NCBI GenBank assembly: GCA_963718755.1
Contig: OY970376.1
Coordinates: 2,418,001 to 2,482,000, forward strand
Source: VRUE01 sp963718755
GTDB lineage: Bacteria; Actinomycetota; Thermoleophilia; Solirubrobacterales; 70-9
Length of the DNA: 64,000 nt
Reading direction: 5' to 3'
Shown here: piece after piece, positions 17,543 through 25,837 of the stretch
Position numbering within the stretch: position 1 is the stretch's first letter
Layout of the letters: the number at the start of each line of letters is the position of its first letter
Translations under genes and position numbers: made by a program
Notes under the pieces: generated by a model
Seen by the model: the letters and a program-made list of their open reading frames with translations, nothing else
Told to the model about the DNA's origin: nothing
The model's database searches: none

Positions 17543-19174
17543 ATGCCCGATCCCTCGATCGCGCGCTTCCGGCGCGTCGTCACCTCTGCTTACGCTCACC
17601 TCGACGAGCGCCGCCAAGAGGTCAACGACCTCAACGTCTTCCCGGTTGCCGACGGCGACACCGGCGACAACATGGCAATGACGATGCGGGCGGTGATGGA
17701 GGAGCTCGACCACCTCGACGGGCTCGAGGTCGACGAGATCGGCCGCACCCAGCTGGTCCAGGCGCTCGCCCGAGCAGCGCTGATGGGAGCACGCGGCAAC
17801 TCCGGCGTGATCCTCAGCCAGATCGTCCGCGGCGCCGCCGAGGAGCTGGCGAGCCGCCCGGGCGAGCTGGTCGATCCGGTCCTCGTTGCCTCCGCCTTTG
17901 CCAGCGCCGCCGATGCCGCTTACGCCTCTGTCCGCGACCCGGCCGAGGGCACGATGCTGACCGTCTTCCGCGAGATGGCGCACTCGATCGCCCGCCAGCT
18001 CGCCCACCTCGAGGCCGAGAAGCAGCGCCTCGACCAGGGGGTGAGCGACGAGCAGCAGGACGCGGTTCTGGCGGAGGTCTTGGAGCAGGCGATCGCCGAC
18101 GGTCAGAAGGCAGTGGAGCGCACGCCCGAGCAGCTCGAGGTCCTGCGCGAGTCAGGGGTCGTCGATGCCGGCGGCTACGGCCTGGTCCTGATCCTCGCCG
18201 GTGTTGTCGCCGGGCTGCGCGGCGACGGGGCAGCGGTGCCTGAGGTCGCGCACCACGACGCGCCACCGCTCAGTCGCCCCCACCACGAGGACAGCCGCTA
18301 CCGCTACTGCACCAACTTCATCGTCTCTGGCAGTGGTCTTGCTGCACGCGAGTTCCTGCCTCGTCTCGAGGGTCTCGGTGACTCGGTCCTCGTCGTCGGC
18401 GACGAGGCGACCCTCAAGGTTCACGTCCACACCGACGAGCCCGAGGCAGCTGTAGGGCTCTTCGAGGGTGCCGGGGAGGTCACCAACCTCGACGTCGCCG
18501 ACATGCGCGAGCAGATCGCCGAGCGGCAGGCGAGACTGGCCGGAGGGCGCACTGGCGCCCTCGCGGTTGCTGCCGGCGAGGGGCTCGAGCGGCTTTTCAC
18601 CGAGCTCGGTGCCCACGTCGTGCCCGGAGGGGAGACGCTCAATCCATCCACGTACGAGCTGCTCGCCGGGATCCATGAGGTGCCGGCCGAGGAGGTCCTG
18701 GTCCTGCCCAGCTCATCGAACGTGATCATGGCCGCCGAGCGAGCCTGCGAGCTGTCCGAGAAGCCCGCCCAGGTCGTCGCCGCGACTTCGCAGCAGGCGA
18801 GCCTCCTGGCCCTGATCGAGCTCGACCTCGAGGCCTCGGCTGAAGAGAACGCCGAGCGGCTCGTATCCGCCCTGGAAGGGATTGTCTCCGGGGGGGTGGC
18901 CCCGGCGGCTCGCGACGATGCCCAGGGTCGCTTCCGCAAGGGCGACGCGGTCGGTTTCGTCGGTGAGGAGATAGTCGCCTGGGGAGGAGCCGGCTCGACT
19001 CTCGCGACAACGATCGAGCGGCTTGCGACCGAGGCCGAGATCGTCACCGTGCTTGCCGGCCAGGACGCGCCCATTCCCCTCACTGAGATCGACGCCCACG
19101 TCCCAGACGGCGTGGAGATCGAGACGCACGAGGGAGGTCAGCCGAGCTGGTGGTGGCTGCTAGCGGCCCAGTAG
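17543..19174 (+). CDS. DhaL-domain kinase, FakA/YloV-like
   Basis: The N-terminal DhaL (DAK2) domain carries NVFPVADGDTGDNM, where Asp ligands bind Mg-ATP, and ARGNSGVILSQIVRG. The central and C-terminal parts match the FakA layout, with LPSSSNVIMAAERA in the C-terminal domain. FakA phosphorylates fatty acids bound to FakB/DegV proteins for phospholipid synthesis. The usual GDTGTNM reads GDTGDNM. ATG 17543, 543 residues. It lies directly before recG, as in mycobacteria and Firmicutes. Assignment as fatty-acid kinase is by family, not shown. Confidence 0.8.
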   Translation: MPDPSIARFRRVVTSAYAHLDERRQEVNDLNVFPVADGDTGDNMAMTMRAVMEELDHLDGLEVDEIGRTQLVQALARAALMGARGNSGVILSQIVRGAAEELASRPGELVDPVLVASAFASAADAAYASVRDPAEGTMLTVFREMAHSIARQLAHLEAEKQRLDQGVSDEQQDAVLAEVLEQAIADGQKAVERTPEQLEVLRESGVVDAGGYGLVLILAGVVAGLRGDGAAVPEVAHHDAPPLSRPHHEDSRYRYCTNFIVSGSGLAAREFLPRLEGLGDSVLVVGDEATLKVHVHTDEPEAAVGLFEGAGEVTNLDVADMREQIAERQARLAGGRTGALAVAAGEGLERLFTELGAHVVPGGETLNPSTYELLAGIHEVPAEEVLVLPSSSNVIMAAERACELSEKPAQVVAATSQQASLLALIELDLEASAEENAERLVSALEGIVSGGVAPAARDDAQGRFRKGDAVGFVGEEIVAWGGAGSTLATTIERLATEAEIVTVLAGQDAPIPLTEIDAHVPDGVEIETHEGGQPSWWWLLAAQ

Positions 19175-21411
19175 CCCGCTCCTTCGCCGGCGCTTCGGAG
19201 CTGACGCGTGAGCAGCTCCTGGGAGCGCCTATCCACTGGCCTCGGCCAGGTGCCCTTGATGTCTCGCTGGAGATTCTCGGCGGCGTCGGTCCCAAGCTTG
19301 CGGAAGCTGCCGCGGATGCCGGCATCGGCACCGTGGGCGACCTGCTGTTGCGCTTCCCCCATAGCCATCGTGACCGCACGGTTGTTCCCGTTGCGACTTT
19401 GGAGCCGAAAAAGCAGGCGACCGTTCTGGTCGAGGTACTTGGATCGCCGAGCAACTTCCGTCGCCGCGGTCTCTCGATCCTCTCGGTCAAAGTCGGCGAT
19501 GACTCGGGATCTGTGCGGGCGACCTGGTTCAACCAGCCCTGGGTGTCACAGAAGCTGACCCCTGGGTCGACCTTCCTGCTCACTGGCTCGCGGGACAAAC
19601 GTGGCTTCCGGGTCAGCGAATACGAGCCGATGACGGGAGGTGGGGGTGCCCCTCCGGCGCAGCGGCGTCCTGTTTTTCGCCCCGGCGACGCCGGCGGACA
19701 GCCGCACGACTCTCCAGGCGAAAAACCCAGCAAGACGGAGGGGCACCCCCACCCCCCGCCCAACAGGCAGCTGGTTCCTGTCCATCCGGCGACGGAAGCG
19801 CTGAAAGCACAGCGGATTCGGCAGTGGATTGAGCAGGCGGTGCCGTGGGTTGGCAATGTGATCGAGCCGTTGCCCGTGGATCTGCGGATGCGGCGCGAGC
19901 TGGCGGGGGCTGCGGATGCGGTCAAGGCTGTGCACTTCCCCGAGGCGGAGGATGACGTCGAGAAGGCGCGGGAGCGGTTGGCCTTCGAAGAGCTGTTCCT
20001 CTACCAGGCGCTGCTCACCACCCGTAAGCAATCGCATCGCACTGCCAGGCCGGCGCCGAAGCTGGGGAAGCCTGGGGATCTCGTCGGGCGATGGATCGAG
20101 TCATTGCCGTTTGAACCGACCCGGGACCAGCTCAGAGCCTTCGATGAGATCGACGCCGACCTCGACTCCGGGCAGCCGATGCAGCGCTTGTTGATGGGCG
20201 AGGTGGGGTCGGGGAAGACCGTCGTGGCGCTGTACTCGATGCTGCGGGCGCTGGAAGCGGGGTTCCAGGCGGTGCTGATGGCGCCGACCGAGACGCTTGC
20301 GGAGCAGCACGCCGTCACCTTGGGGAAGTTGCTGGCGGAAGACGCGACGCCGTTTGCATTGCTCACCGGGGCGACGCCCGCCGCTCGAAGAAGGGAGGCG
20401 CTCGAGCGATTGGCGACCGGTGAGCTGGGGCTTGCGGTCGGCACCCACGCGCTGATTGATCCGAAGGTCCGCTTTGCTCGCCTGGGGGTCTGCGTCGTCG
20501 ACGAGCAGCACCGGTTCGGGGTCGAGCAGCGGCGCGCGCTGGACGAGAAGCGGGTGGAGGGGATGGTTCCTCACGTTCTGCACATGACCGCGACGCCGAT
20601 CCCCCGCACGCTCTCGCTGACCGCCTACGGCGACCTCGATACGACCGCCCTGCACGAGCTGCCGGCCGGCCGCAAACCGGTCGAGACCCGCTTGGTCGAG
20701 GACGATGATCGGGCGACCGCCTACGAGTTCATCCGCACCCAGCTGCGCGAGGGCCGGCAGGTCTACATCGTCTGCCCGTTGGTCGAGGAGTCGGAGAAGA
20801 TCCAGGGCCGGGCGGCCGAGGTCGAGGCCGAGCGGCTCGCCCGTGAGGAGCTGCAGGGATTCTCGATCGGCGTCATCCACGGCCAGATGCCCTCGGCGCG
20901 CAAGGCGGAGGCGATGGAGGCCTTTACCGCCGGCGCCACGGATGTTCTGGTCGCGACCACGGTGATCGAGGTCGGCATCGACGTGCCCAACGCGACGGTG
21001 ATGGTGATCGAGGGCGCGGAGCGCTACGGCGTCTCCCAGCTTCACCAGCTGCGGGGGCGGGTCGGCCGCGGCGCGCACAGCTCCCACTGCTTCCTCTTTC
21101 CCGAAGACGCCGGCGGGATGGCGCGGCGGCGGCTGAAAGCTGTCGAGCGTGAGCGCGATGGCTTCAAGCTCGCCGAGGTCGACCTGACGCTGCGTGGCGA
21201 GGGTGAGGTGCTTGGAACGCGCCAGCACGGCCTGCCGCGCTTCGCCGTCGCTGAGCTGCCCGAGGAAACGCCGACCCTGGTCGCCGCCCGCGACGAGGTG
21301 CTGGCGCTGCTGCGCGAGCACGGCTCGCTCGCCGCGCCGGAGCTGGGCCCGCTGCTCGATGCCGCCTACCGTCGTTTCGGCGCCGGCGCCTCCGATCCGA
21401 TTCCGCTCTGA
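19150..21411 (+). CDS. recG: ATP-dependent DNA helicase RecG (with in-frame repeat insertion)
   Basis: Branch-migration helicase acting on stalled forks and Holliday junctions. The N-terminal wedge domain starts ILGGVGPKLAEA. Helicase motifs: GEVGSGKTV (I), DEQHRFGVEQR (II), TATPIPRTL (III), ATTVIEVGIDVPNA (V) and QLRGRVGRG (VI). About 40 residues near 163-201 are encoded by a family A palindromic repeat inserted in frame in the wedge/OB region. The GTG at 19150 overlaps the upstream gene by 25 bases; the exact start is uncertain. 753 residues including the insertion, and all motifs are intact. Confidence 0.92.
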   Translation: MVAASGPVARSFAGASELTREQLLGAPIHWPRPGALDVSLEILGGVGPKLAEAAADAGIGTVGDLLLRFPHSHRDRTVVPVATLEPKKQATVLVEVLGSPSNFRRRGLSILSVKVGDDSGSVRATWFNQPWVSQKLTPGSTFLLTGSRDKRGFRVSEYEPMTGGGGAPPAQRRPVFRPGDAGGQPHDSPGEKPSKTEGHPHPPPNRQLVPVHPATEALKAQRIRQWIEQAVPWVGNVIEPLPVDLRMRRELAGAADAVKAVHFPEAEDDVEKARERLAFEELFLYQALLTTRKQSHRTARPAPKLGKPGDLVGRWIESLPFEPTRDQLRAFDEIDADLDSGQPMQRLLMGEVGSGKTVVALYSMLRALEAGFQAVLMAPTETLAEQHAVTLGKLLAEDATPFALLTGATPAARRREALERLATGELGLAVGTHALIDPKVRFARLGVCVVDEQHRFGVEQRRALDEKRVEGMVPHVLHMTATPIPRTLSLTAYGDLDTTALHELPAGRKPVETRLVEDDDRATAYEFIRTQLREGRQVYIVCPLVEESEKIQGRAAEVEAERLAREELQGFSIGVIHGQMPSARKAEAMEAFTAGATDVLVATTVIEVGIDVPNATVMVIEGAERYGVSQLHQLRGRVGRGAHSSHCFLFPEDAGGMARRRLKAVERERDGFKLAEVDLTLRGEGEVLGTRQHGLPRFAVAELPEETPTLVAARDEVLALLREHGSLAAPELGPLLDAAYRRFGAGASDPIPL
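19639..19753 (+). repeat. Family A palindromic element inside recG (copy A1)
   Basis: Perfect 18-base terminal inverted repeats (GGTGGGGGTGCCCCTCCG at 19639-19656 and its complement at 19736-19753), with an inner pair GTTTTTCGCC / GGCGAAAAAC. The same core, GGCGTCC(T)nTTTTTCGCCCC ... GGCGAAAAACCCAGC, occurs at 23.1 kb and 61.9 kb. It is translated in frame as RRPVFRP...GEKPS. Confidence 0.85.
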
Positions 21412-21418
21412 TGCAGGC

Positions 21419-21967
21419 ATGAGGGTCATCGCCGGAGAGCTGAAGGGACGGCGCCTGGTCGCACCGCGCGGTTGGAAGGTGCGACCGACTTCCGATCGCG
21501 TCCGCGAGGCGATCTTTTCGGCGCTGGGCGACGTCGGCGGTGCCCGCGTCCTCGACCTCTACTGCGGCACCGGCGCGCTCGCGATCGAGGCGCTCTCACG
21601 CGGCGCCGCTACGGCCCTGCTTGTCGACCAAGACACCCGGCCGGCCCTGGGCAACGTCGAGCGCCTCGGCCTCGGCGGGCGGGCCGAGCTGGTGCGCTCT
21701 GAAGTCGGGCGGTGGCTGGCCGCCGGCGATAAGAGCCCCGATCCGCCCCGCTTCGACCTCATCTTCGTCGATGCCCCCTATAGACTCGCCGATCGCGTGG
21801 GGCAGGAACTGAATACACATCTTCCGCGTCTTCTCGGTACGGGAGGGCGGGCAATCGTCGAGAGCGGAGCTCGCCGACCGTTGCGGATCAATTCCCTCGA
21901 ATCGCTGCGCCAACGCCGCTACGGCGCTGCCGACGTTTCCTTCTACGGGGCGCGCCACGATGGCTGA
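21419..21967 (+). CDS. rsmD: 16S rRNA m2G966 methyltransferase RsmD
   Basis: SAM-dependent guanine-N2 methyltransferase. MRVIAGELKGRRL and RPTSDRVREAIFS are the RsmD N-terminal signatures, VLDLYCGTGALAIEALSRGA is the SAM site, and the catalytic motif is VDAPYR. The last is usually DPPF/Y, so Pro to Ala is a departure. ATG 21419 lies eight bases after the recG stop. 182 residues. Its 3' end overlaps coaD by eight bases; rsmD-coaD is a widely conserved pair. Confidence 0.92.
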   Translation: MRVIAGELKGRRLVAPRGWKVRPTSDRVREAIFSALGDVGGARVLDLYCGTGALAIEALSRGAATALLVDQDTRPALGNVERLGLGGRAELVRSEVGRWLAAGDKSPDPPRFDLIFVDAPYRLADRVGQELNTHLPRLLGTGGRAIVESGARRPLRINSLESLRQRRYGAADVSFYGARHDG

Positions 21968-22460
21968 GCGCGACGGCACCGTCGTTTGCCCGGGCAGCTA
22001 TGACCCGGTCACCAACGGCCACCTCGACATCATCACCCGCACCTCGCAGGTCTTCGAGCGAGTCGTGGTCGGCGTCGTCAATAACCCGATCCGCAAGGAG
22101 AAGACCTTGTTTACGGCCGAGGAGCGCCAGGCCCTGATCGGCGAGGCGACCGCCGACCTCGCCAACGTCGAGGTTCAGATCTTCTCCAACCTGCTGGTCG
22201 AGTTCGCCCGCGAACTGGGTGCGAAGTCGATCGTCAAGGGTTTGCGGGCGATCTCCGACTTCGAGTACGAGTTCGAGATGGCCCAGCTCAACCGCAAGCT
22301 CGACCCCGGGATCGAGAGCATCTACATGATCTCCTCGCCGCACTACAGCTTCCTTTCCTCGACCGGGGTGAAGGAAATGGCGACCTTTGGAGGCGACGTT
22401 TCCGACCTCGTTCCGGCGCCGGTGGCGGTCGCGATGGCGGGCCGCCTGGGCGAGAGGTAG
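21960..22460 (+). CDS. coaD: Phosphopantetheine adenylyltransferase
   Basis: Penultimate step of coenzyme A synthesis: ATP plus 4'-phosphopantetheine gives dephospho-CoA. Nucleotidyltransferase motif GSYDPVTNGHLDII (T/HxGH), substrate loop KGLRAISDFEYEFEMA and the terminal SSTGVKE (usual ISSTxVRE). 166 residues, normal. The ATG overlaps rsmD, implying coupled translation. A 47-base imperfect palindrome begins at the last base of its stop codon. Confidence 0.95.
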   Translation: MAERDGTVVCPGSYDPVTNGHLDIITRTSQVFERVVVGVVNNPIRKEKTLFTAEERQALIGEATADLANVEVQIFSNLLVEFARELGAKSIVKGLRAISDFEYEFEMAQLNRKLDPGIESIYMISSPHYSFLSSTGVKEMATFGGDVSDLVPAPVAVAMAGRLGER

Positions 22461-22506
22461 GCTTTTGCCAACCGTTGCCCGCGTGGGCGAGAGTTTGCAA
22501 AAAGCC
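22460..22506 (+). terminator. Imperfect 47-base palindrome after coaD
   Basis: GGCTTTTGCCAAC pairs with GTTTGCAAAAAGCC around an inner GCCC-gcgt-GGGC hairpin. It starts in the coaD stop codon. It could end the recG-rsmD-coaD transcript, although the T-rich tract is inside the stem rather than after it, so a repeat element is equally possible. Confidence 0.4.
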
Positions 22507-22565
22507 GAGGAATTCACGGCTTCTTCACCGAAAATGCCTCTGACACGTAGGCTTACGCCCTGCTA

Positions 22566-23051
22566 ATGGACGTTCTCGTTCTAATAGACAAGCTGGACGA
22601 TGTCGTCCACAACGCCCGGCCCGTGCCCCTCACGGATCAGGTCCGCGTGGACCGCGAGGAGATCTACGACCTCCTCGACCAGATGCGCGCGACGATCCCC
22701 GAGGAGATCAAGCAGGCGCGCTGGATCGTCAAGGAGCGTCAGGAGATGCTCGCCGAGGCCAAACGCGAGGCGGAGCGGATCGTGCGCGAGGCGCGTGAGC
22801 AGCAGGCCCGCCTGATCTCCGACGAGGAGGTCACCAAGCAGGCCGAGCGTGCGGCCGACGAGATCGTCGAGGACGCCCGCACCCGCGAGCGTGAGATCCG
22901 GCTCGGCGCTGAGGACTACGCCGACGAGATCCTCAACACGCTCGAGGTCAACCTTCAGAAGTTCCTCGCGGCCGTGCAGCGCGGCCGTGACCGGCTCGCC
23001 GGCCGCGACGAAGAGCAGCAGCCGGTTCCCGAGCTGGACGAGCAGGCTTAG
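22566..23051 (+). CDS. DivIVA/SepIVA-like coiled-coil protein
   Basis: A 161-residue, highly charged helical protein. After a short N-terminal part (MDVLVLIDKLDDVVHNARPV) there is a DivIVA-like segment (VDREEIYDLLDQMRATIPEEI) and then a long coiled coil rich in Glu, Arg and Ala. In mycobacteria the corresponding gene near yceD and rnc is sepIVA, a divisome-associated DivIVA-domain protein. The match in position and composition suggests a role in division or polar growth. This protein is shorter than the mycobacterial one, so the gene name is not assigned. Confidence 0.7.
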   Translation: MDVLVLIDKLDDVVHNARPVPLTDQVRVDREEIYDLLDQMRATIPEEIKQARWIVKERQEMLAEAKREAERIVREAREQQARLISDEEVTKQAERAADEIVEDARTREREIRLGAEDYADEILNTLEVNLQKFLAAVQRGRDRLAGRDEEQQPVPELDEQA

Positions 23052-23067
23052 TCGCGGATTGCTGGGG

Positions 23068-23188
23068 GAGGGGTCGGGGGTGTCCCTCCGCCTGCTGGGT
23101 TTTTCGCCAGGGACTGCCGCGGCCGTCCGAGATCCCCATTGGGGCGAAAAAGAGGACGCCGCGCACTCCGGGACACCCCCGACCCCTC
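23068..23188 (-). repeat. Family A palindromic element, intergenic copy A2
   Basis: Perfect 19-base terminal inverted repeats (23068-23086 and 23170-23188) contain GGGGGTGTCCC / GGGACACCCCC. Read on the minus strand the interior has GCGGCGTCCTCTTTTTCGCCCC and GGCGAAAAACCCAGC, the same core as the copies in recG and at 61.9 kb. It fills the gap between the 3' ends of the coiled-coil gene and the convergent methyltransferase gene, ending two bases before the latter's stop codon. Confidence 0.85.
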
Positions 23189-23189
23189 C

Positions 23190-23684
23190 TCAGTAGACCG
23201 CTCGAACTACAGTTAGAGCTTCGGCTTGCCAGGTGATTTCGCCGTCGCACCACGCGACGAGGTTCTGCAGCTCGTCATCCTCGAAGGCATCGCCTATGAC
23301 CAGGGAGCGGGAGTGGTCTTTTACTCGGCGGAATAGCGACTTCTTCTGATCGTCTTCAAGGTCGTTGACCGAGAGCACTGAGATGACCAGGTCCCAGGGG
23401 CCGTCTGGGAGAGGGTCCTCCATGCGGGCCAGCTGGACGTCGTCGTAGGTCTGGCGGGCGCGGAAGACCATGTCGGGGCTGGCGTCGAGCCCGACTACCC
23501 AGGAGTCGGGGTACGCCTCGATCAGGCGCCGCGTCGTCTCGCCGGTCCCCATTCCCAGCTCCAGGACCCGCTCGGGCGCAAACGGAATCGCGGCGATGGC
23601 CTGCTCCTGCAGCTCGTCGTAGCGCGGCAGCTTGGAGCGGATTCGCTCCAAGTACTCATCTGGCGTCCAGTCGAATTGACCCAT
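23190..23684 (-). CDS. Class I SAM-dependent methyltransferase
   Basis: A 164-residue Rossmann methyltransferase. The SAM motif VLELGMGTGETTRRLIEAYP is complete, and VVGLDASPDMVFRARQ and the motif IV region PWDLVISVLSVNDLEDD follow. It is short and ends soon after the last strand (WQAEALTVVRAVY). The substrate is unknown; small-molecule methylation is the usual role of this type. ATG 23684 is divergent from yceD across 57 bases. Confidence 0.8.
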   Translation of the reverse strand: MGQFDWTPDEYLERIRSKLPRYDELQEQAIAAIPFAPERVLELGMGTGETTRRLIEAYPDSWVVGLDASPDMVFRARQTYDDVQLARMEDPLPDGPWDLVISVLSVNDLEDDQKKSLFRRVKDHSRSLVIGDAFEDDELQNLVAWCDGEITWQAEALTVVRAVY

Positions 23685-23741
23685 TTCGTAACCTCGTTAG
23701 GAAGAGTGCCATCGTAAGCGGCAGGGCGGAGGAGCTCGCAA

Positions 23742-24266
23742 ATGGCGAAGACGCCGACCATGATCATCGACCTCGCACGGCTTTCGCTGACCCATGGTCA
23801 GGGTGCGCGTCTGGATCTCTCGGTTCCGCTCGAGGCCTTAGAGCTCGGCGGTCAGACTTACGCCCCGCAAGGCGAGTCGGCTGAGGCGAGAGTCGACGTC
23901 TCGCGGCCGAGTAATGGCTATGCCTTCAGGCTGCGCTTCCCGCTTCAAGTTGAGGGGCCCTGCATGCGCTGCCTCGAAGATGCCGCGGTCGAGACCGAGG
24001 TCGATGCGCGCGAGGTCGACCAGAGCAGCACCGAGGACGAGGAGCTGCGCAGTCCTTACGTGGACGACGATGAGCTCGATCTCAGTCGCTGGGCGCACGA
24101 CGCGGCGATCCTGGCCTTGCCGACTCAGATCCTCTGCCGGCCCGACTGTGCCGGCCTCTGCCCTGTCTGCGGCGAGTCGTTGAACGACGCCGATCCAGCC
24201 GACCACGCGCATGGCTCCCGCGGAGATCCGCGCTGGGCGAAGTTGAAAGAGCTCGAACTGGAGTAG
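23742..24266 (+). CDS. yceD: YceD/DUF177 family protein
   Basis: DUF177 proteins sit upstream of rpmF in most bacteria and are linked to 23S rRNA maturation. Cysteines are in GPCMRCLED and in the terminal CRPDCAGLCPVCGESLN, which likely binds zinc. 174 residues. GGAGGAG lies ten bases before the ATG. It is followed by rpmF 13 bases later, the conserved pair, and then by plsX and acpP. Confidence 0.9.
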   Translation: MAKTPTMIIDLARLSLTHGQGARLDLSVPLEALELGGQTYAPQGESAEARVDVSRPSNGYAFRLRFPLQVEGPCMRCLEDAAVETEVDAREVDQSSTEDEELRSPYVDDDELDLSRWAHDAAILALPTQILCRPDCAGLCPVCGESLNDADPADHAHGSRGDPRWAKLKELELE

Positions 24267-24279
24267 CATTCCGCGACTT

Positions 24280-24492
24280 ATGGCAGTCCCGAAGAAGAGA
24301 ACTTCCCGCACTCGCCGCGACAAGCGGCGCGCGAACCACAAAGCCGGCAAGGCGCGGCTGAACAATTGCCCGCGCTGCCATAGCCCGCGTTTGCCGCACC
24401 GGGTTTGCCCGACCTGCGGCACCTACAGGGGTCGCGAGGTGATCGAGCACAAGATCGCCGATCCGACCGCGCCCGCGCCCGACACGGAGTAG
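24280..24492 (+). CDS. rpmF: 50S ribosomal protein L32
   Basis: Large-subunit protein of 70 residues starting MAVPKKRTSRTRRDKRR, with the zinc-type L32 cysteines NCPRCHSPRLPHRVCPTCG. The C-terminal tail is a little longer than usual. ATG 24280. It ends two bases before plsX, in the widespread yceD-rpmF-plsX order. Confidence 0.95.
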   Translation: MAVPKKRTSRTRRDKRRANHKAGKARLNNCPRCHSPRLPHRVCPTCGTYRGREVIEHKIADPTAPAPDTE

Positions 24493-24494
24493 CG

Positions 24495-25517
24495 ATGCGC
24501 GACGGCGTGACCGTCGCCCTCGACGGCTTCGGCGCCGAGCAGGGGTTCGACGTGCTGGCGGAGGGCGCCAGGCTGGCAGCGGCCGACGGCGTCCAGCTCC
24601 GTGTCTTTGGACCCAGGCCCGAGCTGGGGCTCGACGGCGTCGACGGCGTCGAGGTGATCCAAACGAGCGAGTGGATCGGCAACGACGAGGATCCGGTGCC
24701 CGCGGTACGGGCGAAGAAAGAGGCCTCGGTTGTGAGGGCCTCCCGCGACGTCGCCGAGGGCCGTTCGGCGGCGATGGTCAGCCCTGGCTCTACCGGGGCG
24801 ACGATGGCCGCGGCGACCTTCGGCCTACGCCGCTTGCGCGGGGTGCAGCGCCCGGCGCTCGCGGTGCAGCTGCCGGTCCCCGGCAAGCCGGTGCTCTTTC
24901 TCGACGTCGGCGCCAACGTCGAGGTGCGCGCCCAGCACCTCGTTCAGTTCGCCTTCCTCGGCGCCGCCTTCAGCGAGGCCGTGCTTGGCGTTGAGCGTCC
25001 CCGCGTGGGCCTGCTCTCGGTCGGCGAGGAGGGCGGCAAGGGGAGGGCGGAGGTGGTCGCCGCGCACACCCTGCTCGCCAAGGCCACGGGGATCGAGTTT
25101 GCCGGCAACGTCGAGGGCGGTGATCTGCCGGCCGGAAAAGCCGACGTCGTCGTCACCGATGGATTCACCGGCAACGTCTCCTTGAAGCTGATGGAGGGGA
25201 CGGCCCGCACCGTGACCGCCGCGATCCGCGCCGTCGCTCGCTCCAACCCGCTCGCCGCGATGGGTGGGTTGATGATGCGGCCAGCCCTGGGTGGCCTGCG
25301 CCGCGAGCTGCATCCGGACACGACCGGCGGTGCGATTCTGCTCGGTTTGCGCGGTATCGCGGTCGTCGGCCACGGCAGTGCCGGCGCCGAGGGAATTGCC
25401 AACGCGGTACGCCTCGCGGCGCGCAGCGTCGAGGTCGAGGCGGTCGGCCGCACCGCCGCCCTGCTCGCCGAGGGCGGCGCCACGCGAGGGGCGCTGGCCG
25501 CGGAGGAGGGCGCGTGA
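24495..25517 (+). CDS. plsX: Phosphate acyltransferase PlsX
   Basis: Makes acyl-phosphate from acyl-ACP for phosphatidic acid synthesis. Family blocks: AMVSPGSTGATMAAATF, FLDVGANVEVRAQHLVQFA, VGLLSVGEEGGKG and VVTDGFTGNVSLKLMEG. The N-terminal motif, normally DAMGGD, reads DGFGAEQG here, so the usual second Asp is missing. ATG 24495 gives 340 residues, normal. The open frame upstream is a shadow of rpmF. acpP follows directly, pairing the enzyme with its substrate carrier. Confidence 0.9.
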   Translation: MRDGVTVALDGFGAEQGFDVLAEGARLAAADGVQLRVFGPRPELGLDGVDGVEVIQTSEWIGNDEDPVPAVRAKKEASVVRASRDVAEGRSAAMVSPGSTGATMAAATFGLRRLRGVQRPALAVQLPVPGKPVLFLDVGANVEVRAQHLVQFAFLGAAFSEAVLGVERPRVGLLSVGEEGGKGRAEVVAAHTLLAKATGIEFAGNVEGGDLPAGKADVVVTDGFTGNVSLKLMEGTARTVTAAIRAVARSNPLAAMGGLMMRPALGGLRRELHPDTTGGAILLGLRGIAVVGHGSAGAEGIANAVRLAARSVEVEAVGRTAALLAEGGATRGALAAEEGA

Positions 25518-25530
25518 TAGGAAGTCGGGC

Positions 25531-25773
25531 ATGAATCGGGATGAGGTTTTCAATCTGGTCCGCGATCACCTCGCCGAGGAGCTCGAGGTCGACCCGGCCA
25601 AGATTGCCGAGGAGACCCGTTTCAAGCAGGACCTCGACGCCGACTCGCTGGACCTCTACGAGCTGGTGATGGAGCTCGAGGATCGCTACGGCGTCTCTGT
25701 CTCCGAGGAGCAGGCGGCACGGATCGAGACCGTCGGCGACGCCATCTCTTTCGTCCTGGAGCGCGCCCCATGA
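25531..25773 (+). CDS. acpP: Acyl carrier protein
   Basis: Carrier for growing acyl chains in fatty-acid synthesis. 80 residues, acidic, with the phosphopantetheine-attachment motif DADSLDLYELVMELE (Ser in DSL). ATG 25531 follows the plsX stop by 13 bases. The position between plsX and rnc is conserved in many bacteria. Confidence 0.93.
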   Translation: MNRDEVFNLVRDHLAEELEVDPAKIAEETRFKQDLDADSLDLYELVMELEDRYGVSVSEEQAARIETVGDAISFVLERAP

Positions 25774-25837
25774 GCGCGGAGCGAGCAAGCGTGCATCTCT
25801 GGTTCTTCGCGCAGCGAGCGAAGCGCGAACATCGTTC

